Of a stretch of DNA of 64,000 nt, positions 41,388 to 50,746 are shown in pieces. The stretch comes from Pigmentiphaga sp. NML080357 (GTDB lineage: Bacteria > Pseudomonadota > Gammaproteobacteria > Burkholderiales > Burkholderiaceae_B). Each line of letters opens with the position of its first letter. Within the stretch, counting starts at the first letter, position 1. The notes beneath the pieces are model-generated. The model was not told the DNA's origin. It searched no databases and worked only from the letters and a program-made list of their open reading frames with translations. A program made the translations under genes and the position numbers. The stretch lies in NCBI RefSeq assembly GCF_002188465.1, contig NZ_NINW01000048.1, positions 62,001-126,000 on the forward strand, given 5' to 3'.

Positions 41388-42792
41388 TCCCGGCACGGAC
41401 GTAGCGGCGTTGCACGCGTCCGAGCTGCTGGACCGGGCGCTGGACGATCTGCCGCAGGTGGACGGCCAAGCCGGGGTGGCCCTCAGCGCCGGCCCGGATT
41501 CGGCCGCGCTGGCCGTCAAGGCGGCCGAATGGGCGCAGCGGCGCGGCCTGCAGCTCTGGCTGTTCCACGTTCACCACGGGCTGCACGCAAACGCCGACGC
41601 ATGGACCGAGCGCGCGTATGAACTCGCGCAGCGCCTCGGCCTGCCGCTTGCGATGCGCAAGGTACATGTCGACCCCGATGACCCGGCTGGCATCGAAGCC
41701 GCCGCGCGCGAGGCGCGCTACCGCGCGCTCGCCGAAATGGCCGTCGAGACGGGAGTGGACGCCGTCCTGCTGGCGCATCACCTCGACGACCAGGCCGAGA
41801 CCGTGCTGCTGCGCCTGCTGCGCGGCGCGGGACCGGACGGCATGGGCGCCATGGCACGCGAGACCCGCAAGGATGGGATTCGTTACCTTCGCCCCTGGCT
41901 AGCCCTGCCTAGAAGTCGGATACTTGCATTCATGCACGCCTATTCGGCGCGCACCGGTTTCGAGGCCGTTCAGGACCCCAGCAACCTCGATGCCCGCTAC
42001 GCCCGAGGCATCCTGCGTGCGCAAGTCCTGCCGGCCATCGAGCGCCATTGGCCGGGGTATCGTTCTACGCTCGACCGCTATGCGCGCCGGTCCGCCGAAG
42101 CGGCGGCCTTGCTGCGGGAAGTGGCGCAGGCCGACCTGGAGGCGATCCAGGAACCGCGTCCTCCCTACGGCAACGCGCTGCGCCTGTCCGGGCTGAACCG
42201 GCTGGCGCCCGCGCGCAGGGCGATGGTGCTGCGGCTCTGGCTGGCCGGACACGACGTGGCCGCTCCGCCGGAAGCCCGCTTGCGGGAAATGGTCAGGCAA
42301 TTGCAGGACGCGGCGCAAGACAGGCAACTGTTGCTGCGCCACGGCGACAGGCAGGTGCGCCGCTATCGGGATCACGTGATCGTGGACAGCAGGGACAGCG
42401 CGCCGCCCGCGGTACAGGCGGCCGGCGTCGAATTCAGATGGGCCGGCGAACCGTCCATCCGGCTGGAGGCCATGGACGGGACGCTGGTGTTCGCCACCGA
42501 GGAATCGGGCATCGACCCGGCGTGGCTGCGCAATACGGGGCTGACGATGCGCCGCCGCCGCGGCCGGGAGCGGCTGCAAGTATCGGCGCAAGGCCCCAGC
42601 CGCAGCCTGAAGAATCTCTACCAGGAGCGCGGCATCCCCAGTTGGGAGCGCGAGCGCCTGCCGCTCCTGTACCGCGGCGACGTCCTGGTCTACGCGGCCG
42701 GTCTGGGGGCGGACGCGCGCCTGCCGCAGGCCTCGCCCGGCATACGCCTGGAGTGGCGGCCGGACCACCCCGGTGCGACGGTGATGCTTTGA
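41356..42792 (+). CDS. tilS: tRNA(Ile)-lysidine synthase TilS
   Basis: TilS puts lysine on the wobble cytidine of tRNA-Ile(CAU), changing its decoding from Met to Ile. The 478-residue product has the PP-loop ATP site as [16 protein letters not shown] near residue 41 (the usual SGGxDS reads SAGPDS), followed by [15 protein letters not shown] and [18 protein letters not shown]. The C-terminal substrate domain contains [25 protein letters not shown]. The start overlaps accA. The G-to-A change in the PP loop is a mild departure from the family motif. Confidence 0.95.
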   Translation: MAASRKPSRPDPGTDVAALHASELLDRALDDLPQVDGQAGVALSAGPDSAALAVKAAEWAQRRGLQLWLFHVHHGLHANADAWTERAYELAQRLGLPLAMRKVHVDPDDPAGIEAAAREARYRALAEMAVETGVDAVLLAHHLDDQAETVLLRLLRGAGPDGMGAMARETRKDGIRYLRPWLALPRSRILAFMHAYSARTGFEAVQDPSNLDARYARGILRAQVLPAIERHWPGYRSTLDRYARRSAEAAALLREVAQADLEAIQEPRPPYGNALRLSGLNRLAPARRAMVLRLWLAGHDVAAPPEARLREMVRQLQDAAQDRQLLLRHGDRQVRRYRDHVIVDSRDSAPPAVQAAGVEFRWAGEPSIRLEAMDGTLVFATEESGIDPAWLRNTGLTMRRRRGRERLQVSAQGPSRSLKNLYQERGIPSWERERLPLLYRGDVLVYAAGLGADARLPQASPGIRLEWRPDHPGATVML

Positions 42793-42964
42793 CGACATAA
42801 GCCGGCGTGCCCCCGTCGCTGCTCCGAAGGTTTTTTCCCGGGCGCCACAAGGAAAGAACGTCATTTTGCGAACTCGAACAAGGTGGGCTACCATCTATGG
42901 TTAGCCTTTTTCCCGGGCCGGATCGCGCCCGGGGCCTTCGGGCCTGTAAACAAGCGACAAGACA

Positions 42965-44224
42965 ATGGCACTAATCGTTCACAAGTATGGCGGTACGTCG
43001 ATGGGCTCGGTCGAGCGCATCAAGAACGTGGCGCGGCGCGTGGCCAAATGGCGCGCCGCCGGCCACCAGGTCGTGGTGGTTCCCTCGGCCATGTCGGGCG
43101 AGACCAACCGGCTCATCGGCCTTGCCAAGGAAATCCAGGAACAGCCCGACCCGCGCGAACTCGACATGATCGCCTCCACCGGCGAACAGGTCAGCGTCGG
43201 GCTCCTGGCCCTGGCGCTCAAGGCCCAGGGCGTGGATGCCCGCAGCTATGCCGGCTGGCAGGTTCCCGTGCGCACCGATTCCGCCTACACCAAGGCCCGC
43301 ATCTCCTCGATCGACGACGCCCGCATCCGCGCCGACCTGGACGCCGGCAGGGTCGTCATCGTCACGGGGTTCCAGGGCGTGGACGACGACGGCAACATCA
43401 CCACCCTCGGCCGGGGCGGATCCGACACCTCGGCCGTGGCCGTGGCGGCCGCGCTCAAGGCGGCCGAATGCCTGATCTACACCGACGTGGACGGTGTCTA
43501 CACCACCGACCCGCGCGTGGTGCCCGAGGCGCGCCGCCTGAACGTCGTGTCGTTCGAGGAAATGCTGGAAATGGCCTCGCTGGGTTCCAAGGTCCTGCAG
43601 ATCCGCTCGGTCGAGTTCGCCGGCAAGTACCGCGTGCCCACCCGCGTGCTGTCGTCGCTGACCGACCCGATGATCCCGCTCGACGAAGAAATGAAGTCGG
43701 GCACCCTGATTACTTTTGAGGAAGACGAGAAAATGGAAGCCGCCGTTGTTTCCGGCATCGCATTCAGCCGGGACGAAGCCAAGATCACGGTCGTGGCCGT
43801 GCCGGACAAGCCCGGGGTCGCCTTCTCCATCCTGGGACCCGTTGCCGATGCCAACATCGACGTCGACATGATCGTCCAGAATCAGTCCGTCGCCGGCACC
43901 ACCGACTTCTCCTTCACCGTCCACCGCAACGAGTTCAAGAAGGCGCTGGACGTCCTCAACAATCAGGTCGTCAAGGCCATCGGCGCCCGCGAGGTGGTGT
44001 CCGACGACAAGGTGTGCAAGGTCTCCATCGTCGGCATCGGCATGCGCTCGCACGCCGGCATCGCGAGCCTGATGTTCAAGACCTTGTCGGAAGAGGGCAT
44101 CAACATCCAGATGATCAGCACGAGCGAGATCAAGACCTCGGTGGTCATCGAGGACAAATACATGGAACTGGCCGTGCGCGCATTGCACAAGGCCTTCGGC
44201 CTCGACCAGATGCCCGAGCAATAA
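42965..44224 (+). CDS. lysC: Aspartate kinase LysC
   Basis: LysC phosphorylates aspartate at the head of the lysine/threonine/methionine pathway. The 419-residue product has the kinase N-terminus ALIVHKYGGTSMGSVERI, FQGVDDDGNITTLGRGGSDTSA and VYTTDPRVVPEARRL, followed by two ACT regulatory domains from about residue 265 (ITVVAVPDKPGVAFSIL; VSIVGIGMRSHAGIASLMF). A methionine at 43733 (MEAAVVSGIAFSRDEAKITV) has a purine-rich GAGGAAGACGAG upstream and sits where the separate beta subunit starts in Bacillus and Corynebacterium enzymes. The upstream 172-bp gap has GC hairpins but no recognised riboswitch. Confidence 0.96.
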   Translation: MALIVHKYGGTSMGSVERIKNVARRVAKWRAAGHQVVVVPSAMSGETNRLIGLAKEIQEQPDPRELDMIASTGEQVSVGLLALALKAQGVDARSYAGWQVPVRTDSAYTKARISSIDDARIRADLDAGRVVIVTGFQGVDDDGNITTLGRGGSDTSAVAVAAALKAAECLIYTDVDGVYTTDPRVVPEARRLNVVSFEEMLEMASLGSKVLQIRSVEFAGKYRVPTRVLSSLTDPMIPLDEEMKSGTLITFEEDEKMEAAVVSGIAFSRDEAKITVVAVPDKPGVAFSILGPVADANIDVDMIVQNQSVAGTTDFSFTVHRNEFKKALDVLNNQVVKAIGAREVVSDDKVCKVSIVGIGMRSHAGIASLMFKTLSEEGINIQMISTSEIKTSVVIEDKYMELAVRALHKAFGLDQMPEQ

Positions 44225-44282
44225 TTTTCCGGCCGTTCGAGGCCGAATCACCCTCGGGGCGTGGTACACTGCTCCCCGTTTC

Positions 44283-44374
44283 GGAAGCGTGCCCGAGAGG
44301 CCGAAGGGGCTCCCCTGCTAAGGGAGTATGCGGCTAAAACTGCATCGTGGGTTCGAATCCCACCGCTTCCGCCA
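44283..44374 (+). tRNA. tRNA-Ser (anticodon GCU)
   Basis: The 92-nt sequence folds as a long-variable-arm tRNA. The acceptor stem GGAAGCG pairs with CGCTTCC, the anticodon stem-loop CTCCCCTGCTAAGGGAG has GCT at 44317-44319, the T arm is GTGGGTTCGAATCCCAC, and an encoded CCA end follows the discriminator G. It reads AGC/AGU serine codons. A possible -10 box TACACT lies about 20 bp upstream. Confidence 0.97.
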
Positions 44375-44381
44375 GATACGA

Positions 44382-44417
44382 CCCCTCGATTTCCTCAGTG
44401 GAATCAAGGGGTTTTTT
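44382..44417 (+). terminator. Intrinsic terminator after tRNA-Ser
   Basis: CCCCTCGATTTCC at 44382-44394 pairs with GGAATCAAGGGG at 44400-44411 and is followed directly by six T. This is the cleanest Rho-independent terminator in the window. The 199 bp from here to the tannase gene are less GC-rich than the surroundings and contain a small CCTGCA/TGCAGG hairpin near 44457-44479, without a gene. Confidence 0.88.
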
Positions 44418-44616
44418 GTTGGCGCTTTCCCTTGCACAACAAGAATGGCGTTGCCCTGCATTGCAGCGCGTTGCAGGACAGGGAATTCGTCACCTCTTTG
44501 TCTTTGCCGTCAGGACTAACCCTATCCGCGTAAGTCTCAGTTTTATGTAAGGTTTTTTTATATCAGCATACCTTATAAATTTGCCAGCGTAGGCACCAAC
44601 GAAGGGGGACCGCACT

Positions 44617-46353
44617 GTGCATGCACCAGGTAGATGTCTGGCTGTGGGGTGGGGCGCTGTAAGTCTGGCGGCGGTTCTGGCGGTTGCCGGATGTGGCGGA
44701 TCGGGGGCGGTGCCTGAGTCCCAGGCCCTGACCGGAGAGGCGGCCTGTGCGGCAGTCAAGGATTTCAGCGGCACGGAGCATAAAGGTGTCATCACCAGCG
44801 CCACATGGGTGCCGGCTGGCACGGAGAAGTCCGCGCCGACTGCGGCAACGTTTCTGCCCGCTCACTGTGTGGTCAGAGGCTCTCTCGAGCCCCGGACGGG
44901 GGTTGACGGAAAGAGTTACGCGACAAAGTTCGAGCTTCGCCTGCCTCTCGATTGGAACCAGCGCTTCTTCTTTCAAGGCGGCAGCGGACTCGAGGGCATC
45001 CTGCCTCCCGCGTATGGCCCGACGGGTGGCGAGAAGACGGCTCTGGAGCAAGGTTTCGCGGTGGTTTCCCAGAACGGAGGCCACGACAATGCAGACCTGC
45101 CGGCGCCCGAGGCCTTCGGCTTCGATCCCCAGGCGAGGGTGGATTTCGGCTACGGATCCATCATCAAGACGTCCAGGGCCGCCAAAAGCCTGATCGCCGA
45201 TTACTATGGCGACGCGATCGAGCGGTCATATTTCGACGGATGCTCCACGGGCGGGCGGCAGGGCATGGTTTTCGCCCAACGTTTTCCGGACGAGTTCGAC
45301 GGCATCGTCGCGGGTGCTCCGGTATTCGACTTCGGCCGGGTGGTGGCGGCCCGGATCTGGGGCTGGCAGCAGGCCGCCGCGGTGGTGTCTCGAGAGCCGA
45401 CCGGCATGCCCCGCTTTCACGAGGCGATGCCCCAGGCAGATCGCCAGTTGTTCCAGCGCGAGCTTCTGGCCGCCTGCGACGCGCAAGATGGAGTAGTCGA
45501 TGGCATGTTGAGCAACGTGGCCGCATGTACTTTCCGTCCCAAGGCGTTGCTCTGCGCCGGAGAAAAGACCTCGGAATGCCTGTCGGCGGAGCAGGTGCGC
45601 ATTTGGGAAGCCGTGCTGGATGGGCCGGTCGACTCCGCGGGCGCGGCATTCAAGGTGCCTGGCTATCGATCGCCCGGAGAGGTTCCAGTCCGCGGATACC
45701 GCATCGACGCCGCGTGGATGACGTCCGCCGGCCAGGCAGCACGTATCACGGGGCAGGGGCCGATTCTGGATATTCAATGGAAACTGAATATCGACCCGAC
45801 CCCCATCCTGTTCATGACACCGCCCCAGCCGGGATTTCGGCCTCTCGACGATGTCAATTGGGCTACCTGGGGCCGCTCGATGACCGTCAATGCGCCGTGG
45901 CTGGCGTCAGATCCTGATCTGGGCCGATATCGTGACAGAGGAGGCAAGATAATCTTCTATCACGGTACCGGAGACAGCGGACCGAACGCCGTCGACACGA
46001 TCGACTACTATGAATCCGTCGTGGCACTCAATTCGAGTCGTGAGCAAACGGGCAAGTTCGCCAGGCTTTTCCTCGTGCCGGGCATGGGCCATTGCCGAGG
46101 GGGGCCCAGCACCGACACCTTCGATCGCCTGGTGCCGATCATGGATTGGGTCGAGCGCGGCAAGGCGCCCGATTTCATCGTGGCACAGGCAGCGCCGGGT
46201 AACGCCGACCTCGCCGCAGTGACGCCTGCGATTCCGGCCAACCGGACACGTCCGCTTTGCCCGCATCCCACGTACGCACGTTATGACGGAACCGGGTCGA
46301 TAGACGACGCCGCCAGCTTCAAGTGCACGCCCCCTGAGGCCGATCCGACGTAA
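44617..46353 (+). CDS. Tannase/feruloyl esterase-family lipoprotein
   Basis: The 578-residue protein starts at a GTG with GAAGGGGGA upstream. It carries a lipoprotein signal ending in the lipobox VAGC (residues around 26), so it is probably anchored in the outer membrane or periplasmic face. The tannase family signature is FDGCSTGGRQGMVFAQRFP, containing the nucleophile serine and one of the paired cysteines, and the histidine region is VPGMGHCRGGPSTDTFD. Members hydrolyse gallate, ferulate or terephthalate-type aromatic esters; the substrate here is unknown. It is alone on its strand, next to a divergent-looking catabolic block, and may feed it. Confidence 0.88.
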   Translation: MHAPGRCLAVGWGAVSLAAVLAVAGCGGSGAVPESQALTGEAACAAVKDFSGTEHKGVITSATWVPAGTEKSAPTAATFLPAHCVVRGSLEPRTGVDGKSYATKFELRLPLDWNQRFFFQGGSGLEGILPPAYGPTGGEKTALEQGFAVVSQNGGHDNADLPAPEAFGFDPQARVDFGYGSIIKTSRAAKSLIADYYGDAIERSYFDGCSTGGRQGMVFAQRFPDEFDGIVAGAPVFDFGRVVAARIWGWQQAAAVVSREPTGMPRFHEAMPQADRQLFQRELLAACDAQDGVVDGMLSNVAACTFRPKALLCAGEKTSECLSAEQVRIWEAVLDGPVDSAGAAFKVPGYRSPGEVPVRGYRIDAAWMTSAGQAARITGQGPILDIQWKLNIDPTPILFMTPPQPGFRPLDDVNWATWGRSMTVNAPWLASDPDLGRYRDRGGKIIFYHGTGDSGPNAVDTIDYYESVVALNSSREQTGKFARLFLVPGMGHCRGGPSTDTFDRLVPIMDWVERGKAPDFIVAQAAPGNADLAAVTPAIPANRTRPLCPHPTYARYDGTGSIDDAASFKCTPPEADPT

Positions 46354-46416
46354 TACATGCACGAGCGGCGGGGTCGCCTTCACGGCCGCCCTGCCGGTGT
46401 CGATCGCGGTTTTACC

Positions 46417-46845
46417 TCACACTCCCATTTCCGCGAACACCTCCAGCATTACCCGCTGCCCATCCAGCGCAGCCGGCACGCCGCAGTAGATGGCGGCTTG
46501 CAGGAACACCTCGTTGATCTCCTCCTTGGTCAGGCCATTGTTGATCGCGCCGCGCACGTGCAGCCGCAGTTCGTGCGGGCGGTTCAGCGCCGTGATCATG
46601 GCGAGGTTGAGGAAGCTGCGCGTGCGGCGATCGAGCCCCGGCCGATTCCAGACGTCGCCCCAGCAATGCTGGGTGACCAGCTGCTGCAGCTCCATGCGCA
46701 GCGGATCTTCCGCTGCCTTGGCCAATGACGCGTCGACGTATTCGCGGCCGAGCACTTCCCGGCGCGTGGCCAGGCCTTTCTCGAACAGGGCCTCGTTGAA
46801 GCTGCCGCCGAGCGCGGTTTGCGTAGGTGAGGGGGATTGCGCCAT
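46417..46845 (-). CDS. Carboxymuconolactone decarboxylase-family protein (PcaC-like)
   Basis: The 142-residue protein is an all-helical member of the AhpD/CMD family. EKGLATRREVLGREYVDASLA and LNLAMITALNRPHELRLHVRGAINNGLTKEEINEVFLQAAIYCGVPAAL (quoted across its length) correspond closely to PcaC-type gamma-carboxymuconolactone decarboxylase. The peroxidase CxxC of AhpD is absent, which favours a decarboxylase or related lactone enzyme. No other beta-ketoadipate genes are adjacent. It is downstream of the hydrolase/Bug genes on the same strand, but a strong hairpin lies in between. Confidence 0.85.
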   Translation of the reverse strand: MAQSPSPTQTALGGSFNEALFEKGLATRREVLGREYVDASLAKAAEDPLRMELQQLVTQHCWGDVWNRPGLDRRTRSFLNLAMITALNRPHELRLHVRGAINNGLTKEEINEVFLQAAIYCGVPAALDGQRVMLEVFAEMGV

Positions 46846-46888
46846 GCTTGTCTCCTGGATGGGGAACCAGCAGGGAGCATAACGTGAC

Positions 46889-46921
46889 GCGAGCCGGCCA
46901 CGCGAATCGCGGCCGGCTCGC
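46889..46921 (-). terminator. Strong hairpin downstream of the CocE-type gene
   Basis: GCGAGCCGGCC at 46889-46899 and GGCCGGCTCGC at 46911-46921 form a perfect 11-bp stem with an 11-base loop, just after the stop of the hydrolase gene. There is no T run. It could end or attenuate the Bug-hydrolase transcript before the PcaC-like gene. Confidence 0.5.
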
Positions 46922-46929
46922 GCCGGCGC

Positions 46930-48637
46930 TCAGTTGCGTGTTGGAATCAGCGGCATGAGCAGATGACTGGCCCTGTCGCCGCCCGTGTAGACGGTGCTGG
47001 TCCCGCCGAACTCTTCCACCGGCCTGTCTTGCGGATGATCGTGCCGCATTCTTCCCGGCGCATCGACGATGAAGTCGTGCCCTTGCACCGTGAGGACGAG
47101 CCGCCAGCCGCGGGGAAACACCATGCAGGTAGGCCAGATCTCCACGTCCAGCGCATAGACGTCATTGGGCACGAGCTTCTGCACTTCGTCGTGCGGGTGC
47201 CAGGGCCGATAGGGCAGGCTGCGCCGCGGATCGGTTTTCCTGTGCGAGGCCCGCAGCCATCCCAGCGCCATCGGCACGCGCTCGTGCGCGCCGATGAAGG
47301 TCGCCTCGCGGCCTTCGGGATCGAAGACCCGCAGTACCGCGAAGATGTCCATGTCGCGCGTGGACGAGGACACCCATAGCCGGAGGCTGGCCGGTCCGGT
47401 GAACTCGACCTCGTGTTCGAACGGCGGCGTGGAGAAGCTGAGGCCGTCCTTCATCGCGACGAAGGAAGCCTGCCCCCCGCGCGCAGGAGCCTCGAGGCCG
47501 AGCGACCCGGACTCGGCGTCGAGGTAATAGGGTGTCCATGCCGTCCGGGCCAGCGGCCATTCGTGTTCCTTGCGCAGTTGTGCCGTGCCGTCGGGACGGC
47601 GGATGGCCAGTTGCACGCGCGCTTCCTTTTCCCAGCCGTTGTCTTCGCCGCGCAGATAGTGGTTGAAGAAGCGCTTCTGCAAGGCGACGCAATGCGGCAG
47701 GTAAAAGCTCTCGTAATGCGTCCCGATGTGCGCAAACAGCCACTTCTCTTCCGATCCCGCATTGAGGAAGCCTTCGACGTTGCCGCGCAGGTGCATGCCC
47801 GGCCCCCCCCCAGTTGGCGGCCGAGAGCACGGGCACCCGGATGGCGGCGAGGTCGGGCGCGAGCGCCTGGTTCCAGGCATCGTCGAGCGGATGTTCGAGC
47901 CTGTCCCGCGGGTGATCGGCGCGGCTGCCTTTCAATATCTCTTCGGGCAGGTCGGGACCGGTGGTGCGCTCGCCGGTGAGCCGGTCGCGATGGATGCTGG
48001 CGCCGCTGCCGTACTGGTTGGAGAGGACCTGGCGCGGCCACCATGCCTCGGTGAAGCTGTTGCTCAGTATGCCGCCGTGGTAGCTGCCGTCGCGGTAGAG
48101 ATCGCTCGAGCCTTCCCACGGGACGATGGCGGCAAGATGCGGGGGCCGCAGCGCGGCGACCTGCCATTGCTTGATGGCGAGGTACGACACGCCGATGAGC
48201 CCGACCTTGCCGTTGGACCAGGGCTGTACGCCGGCCCACTCTATCCATTCATGGAAATCGCGGGTTTCAACGGGGCCGAAGGGATCCAGGTAGCCTTCGG
48301 AGCGGCCCGTTCCGCGCGAATCGACCTGGATCACGACAAAGCCGTCAGGCACCCAGCGCTCGGGGTCGACCACCTCCCACCGCAGATAGCGGCCGGTCGT
48401 TCCGTCCGTGTCCAGCCCGGGATAGATCTTCTTCAGGTTCTGCCATTGCGGATTGAAGGCATCCTCGAAATGCACGTCCTTGCCGTAGGCGCCCATGGCC
48501 ATGACGACGGGGTACCGGCCGGCGGCCTCGGGCCGGAAAACGTTCGCGCGCAGGATCGCGCCATCGGCCATCGCGAGCGCGACGTCGCGCTCGAAGATCA
48601 TGCCGTTTTCGACGGTGGTCTGTGTCTGGATCATCAT
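46930..48637 (-). pseudogene. CocE/NonD-family hydrolase, reading frame broken at a G9 tract
   Basis: Read from ATG 48637, the first ~275 codons encode an X-Pro dipeptidyl-peptidase/CocE-type alpha/beta hydrolase (MAMGAYGKDVHFEDAFNPQW; VQVDSRGTGRSEGYLDPF-like; GLIGVSYLAIKQW with the nucleophile serine). The family sequence then stops making sense at a run of nine G on the coding strand (47803-47811) and resumes in another frame (GPGMHLRGNVEGFLNAG to the stop at 46930, with the C-terminal jelly-roll domain). Removing one G restores a 568-residue protein, AANWGGPGMHLRGN. It is therefore a recent frameshift, a phase-variable gene in the off state, or a sequencing error. Such enzymes hydrolyse acyl esters or peptides. 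Confidence 0.85.
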
Positions 48638-48645
48638 GGGGCCTT

Positions 48646-49626
48646 CTACTGCATGGGAACGTTGGCAAGCTTGACGATGCGGGCGAACTTGTCCATTTCG
48701 GCACGGAAAAAGCGCCCGAATTCTTCCGGGGTGTGGGTGGCCGGCGGGCTGTCCCAGGAGATCATCTTGTCCTTGACCTCCGGCACCTGCATGGCCTTGC
48801 TGATTTCCGAGTACAGCCGCGCGACGACGGGCGGCGGGGTCTTGCCCGGCGCGAAGATGCCCACCCATCCGCCGTTGTAGTCCATGTCGGGAACGCCGTT
48901 CTCGGCCATGGTCGGCACGTCGGGAAAGGCCGCGATGCGCTGGCGGCTGGTGACCGCCAGCGGCCGCACCTGGCCGGCCTTGACGGCGATCGTGGCGGCG
49001 GTCGTGCTGAGAAAGCACGCGCTGACGTCGCCCGCGATGACGGCATTGAGGGCCGGCGCGCCGCCCTTGTACGGCACGTGCAGCATGTGGGTGCCCGCGG
49101 TGGCGTTGAGCAGTTCTCCCACGAGATGCAGCGTGTTGCCTGTGCCGGGCGAGCCGAAAGTGATCTTGCTGTCGGGTTTGCGCGCCATCTCCAGGAAATC
49201 CTTGAAGGTCTTGCCGGGAAAGCCGGGATTGACCACCAGCGTCAGCGCCGGCGCCACCGTCAGCAGGCTGACCGGTGCGAAATCGCGCAGGGTGTCGTAC
49301 GGCAGCTTGCGGTAGATGCTGGGGTTGATGGCCTGCGAACCCGTGGTGACGAGCAGCGTATAGCCGTCGGGGGCGGCATTGGCGGTGGCTTCGGCCGCGA
49401 TGATCCCGTTGGCGCCGGCCCGGTTCTCCACGACCACGCTCTGGCCGGTTTGCTTGCCGACCTGGTTGCCCACCAGGCGCGCGAGCAGGTCGGGGCTGCC
49501 GCCGGCCGAGAACGGCACGAGCAGCCTGATGGGCCGCGAAGGAAAGTCGCCCTGGGCGCGGGCCGGGACGGCGGCCGCCAGGGGCAGCGAGCCGAGCAGC
49601 GCAAGGCATTGTCTACGATCGGGCAT
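48646..49626 (-). CDS. Bug/TctC-family periplasmic solute-binding protein
   Basis: The 326-residue protein has an export signal (residues 1-25, ending PARAQ) and the Bug fold. Conserved elements are FPSRPIRLLVPFSAGGSPDLLARLV, VVENRAGANGIIAAEATANAAPDGYTLLV and HVPYKGGAPALNAVIAGDV (each quoted in part). The bridging-water loops that bind carboxylate ligands fall in these regions. Bug proteins are greatly expanded in Bordetella and relatives and usually lack an adjacent transporter, as here. It ends nine bases before the hydrolase start, so the two are probably one transcript. Confidence 0.93.
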   Translation of the reverse strand: MPDRRQCLALLGSLPLAAAVPARAQGDFPSRPIRLLVPFSAGGSPDLLARLVGNQVGKQTGQSVVVENRAGANGIIAAEATANAAPDGYTLLVTTGSQAINPSIYRKLPYDTLRDFAPVSLLTVAPALTLVVNPGFPGKTFKDFLEMARKPDSKITFGSPGTGNTLHLVGELLNATAGTHMLHVPYKGGAPALNAVIAGDVSACFLSTTAATIAVKAGQVRPLAVTSRQRIAAFPDVPTMAENGVPDMDYNGGWVGIFAPGKTPPPVVARLYSEISKAMQVPEVKDKMISWDSPPATHTPEEFGRFFRAEMDKFARIVKLANVPMQ

Positions 49627-49747
49627 GAGGGGGGTCTCCTATTGTTCTTCCAAGGGGGCTCCTATGCGGAACCTGAGGCGGTGGGCCGCCGCTCCGGTCT
49701 CCAAGGGCGCGCGGTCCGGTCTTGGGGCGGCCCGGCGGCGCCTGGTC

Positions 49748-50719
49748 CTAGTTCACTTGCGCGCCCGTCTCCTTCACGACCTTGGCCCATTTGGCCAATT
49801 CGCCGTGAAGGTAGCGCTTGGCCTCGGCCAGCGTGCCGCCCAGCGGTTCGAAGCCGGTCGCGGCCAGCCTGGCCTGGAACTCGGGGTCGCGCTGGATGCG
49901 GGCGATCTCCGTGTTCAGGCGTTGCAGAACCGCCTCGGGCGTCTTGGCGGGCGCGAACACGCCTACCCAGGTCACGTCCTCGAACCCCGGGAAGCCGGAT
50001 TCGGCCACCGTCGGCACGTCGGGCAACGCCGACGACCGCTTGCTGCCGGTCACCACCAGCCCGCGAACCTTGCCGGCCTTCACCAGTTCGACCGCCGCCG
50101 GCAGGGCCACGCTGGCGAGCTGGGTCTGGCCGGCCGCGGCGGCGGTGAGCGCGGGGCCGGCGCCTTGGTAGGGGACGTGCGTGACAGGGGTCTTCGCCAG
50201 TACCTTGAACAGGTATTCCGCCGTCAGGTGCGGCGTGGTGCCCGCTCCCGCGGTGCCGTAGTTGTAGTCACCCGACTTGGCGTCCGCGATGACTTCTTTC
50301 AGCGTCTTCGCCTTCAGGTTGGGCGCGGTCACGATGAGGTTGGGGCTGGAGGCCACCAGGGCGGCCAGTACCAGGTCTTTCTCCGCGTCGAAGCCGAGAT
50401 TGCGCTGCATCGCCGGATTGACGGCGTACGAACTGGTATTGATCATCAAGGTGTAGCCGTCGGGGTCGGCGCGCGCGACTGCCGCCGACGCCACGGATCC
50501 GCCAGCGCCGGGCCGGTTCTCGACCACCACGCTCTGGCCCAGGGCTTCGCCCAGGCGGTGTCCCAGTAGGCGGGCAATGATGTCGGCCGGACCGGCGGGC
50601 GCGAACGCAACCACGAAACGAACGGGCTTGGCCGGCCATGCGGCCTCGGCCTGCGCCAGGGCCGGGGACGCCAGGCCGCAGGCGGCCAGCAGGGCCGCGC
50701 CCATGCGGGGCATTGTCAT
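49748..50719 (-). CDS. Bug/TctC-family periplasmic solute-binding protein
   Basis: This second Bug protein has 323 residues, a Sec signal (MTMPRMGAALLAACGLASPA, cleaved near ALAQA), and the family blocks WPAKPVRFVVAFAPAGPADI, SVVVENRPGAGGSVASAAVA and HVPYQGAGPALTAAAAG. It differs enough from its neighbour to bind another ligand. It lies between the NodB-like gene (28 bp upstream) and the first Bug gene (121 bp downstream), all on the same strand. Confidence 0.93.
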   Translation of the reverse strand: MTMPRMGAALLAACGLASPALAQAEAAWPAKPVRFVVAFAPAGPADIIARLLGHRLGEALGQSVVVENRPGAGGSVASAAVARADPDGYTLMINTSSYAVNPAMQRNLGFDAEKDLVLAALVASSPNLIVTAPNLKAKTLKEVIADAKSGDYNYGTAGAGTTPHLTAEYLFKVLAKTPVTHVPYQGAGPALTAAAAGQTQLASVALPAAVELVKAGKVRGLVVTGSKRSSALPDVPTVAESGFPGFEDVTWVGVFAPAKTPEAVLQRLNTEIARIQRDPEFQARLAATGFEPLGGTLAEAKRYLHGELAKWAKVVKETGAQVN

Positions 50720-50746
50720 GTTGTCTCCTCCATGCGCGGTGCGCTG

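Noticed and set aside
42793-42964. Lysine riboswitch upstream of lysC
   Set aside because: GC hairpins are present, but none of the conserved lysine-aptamer sequence blocks could be found and the region is short.
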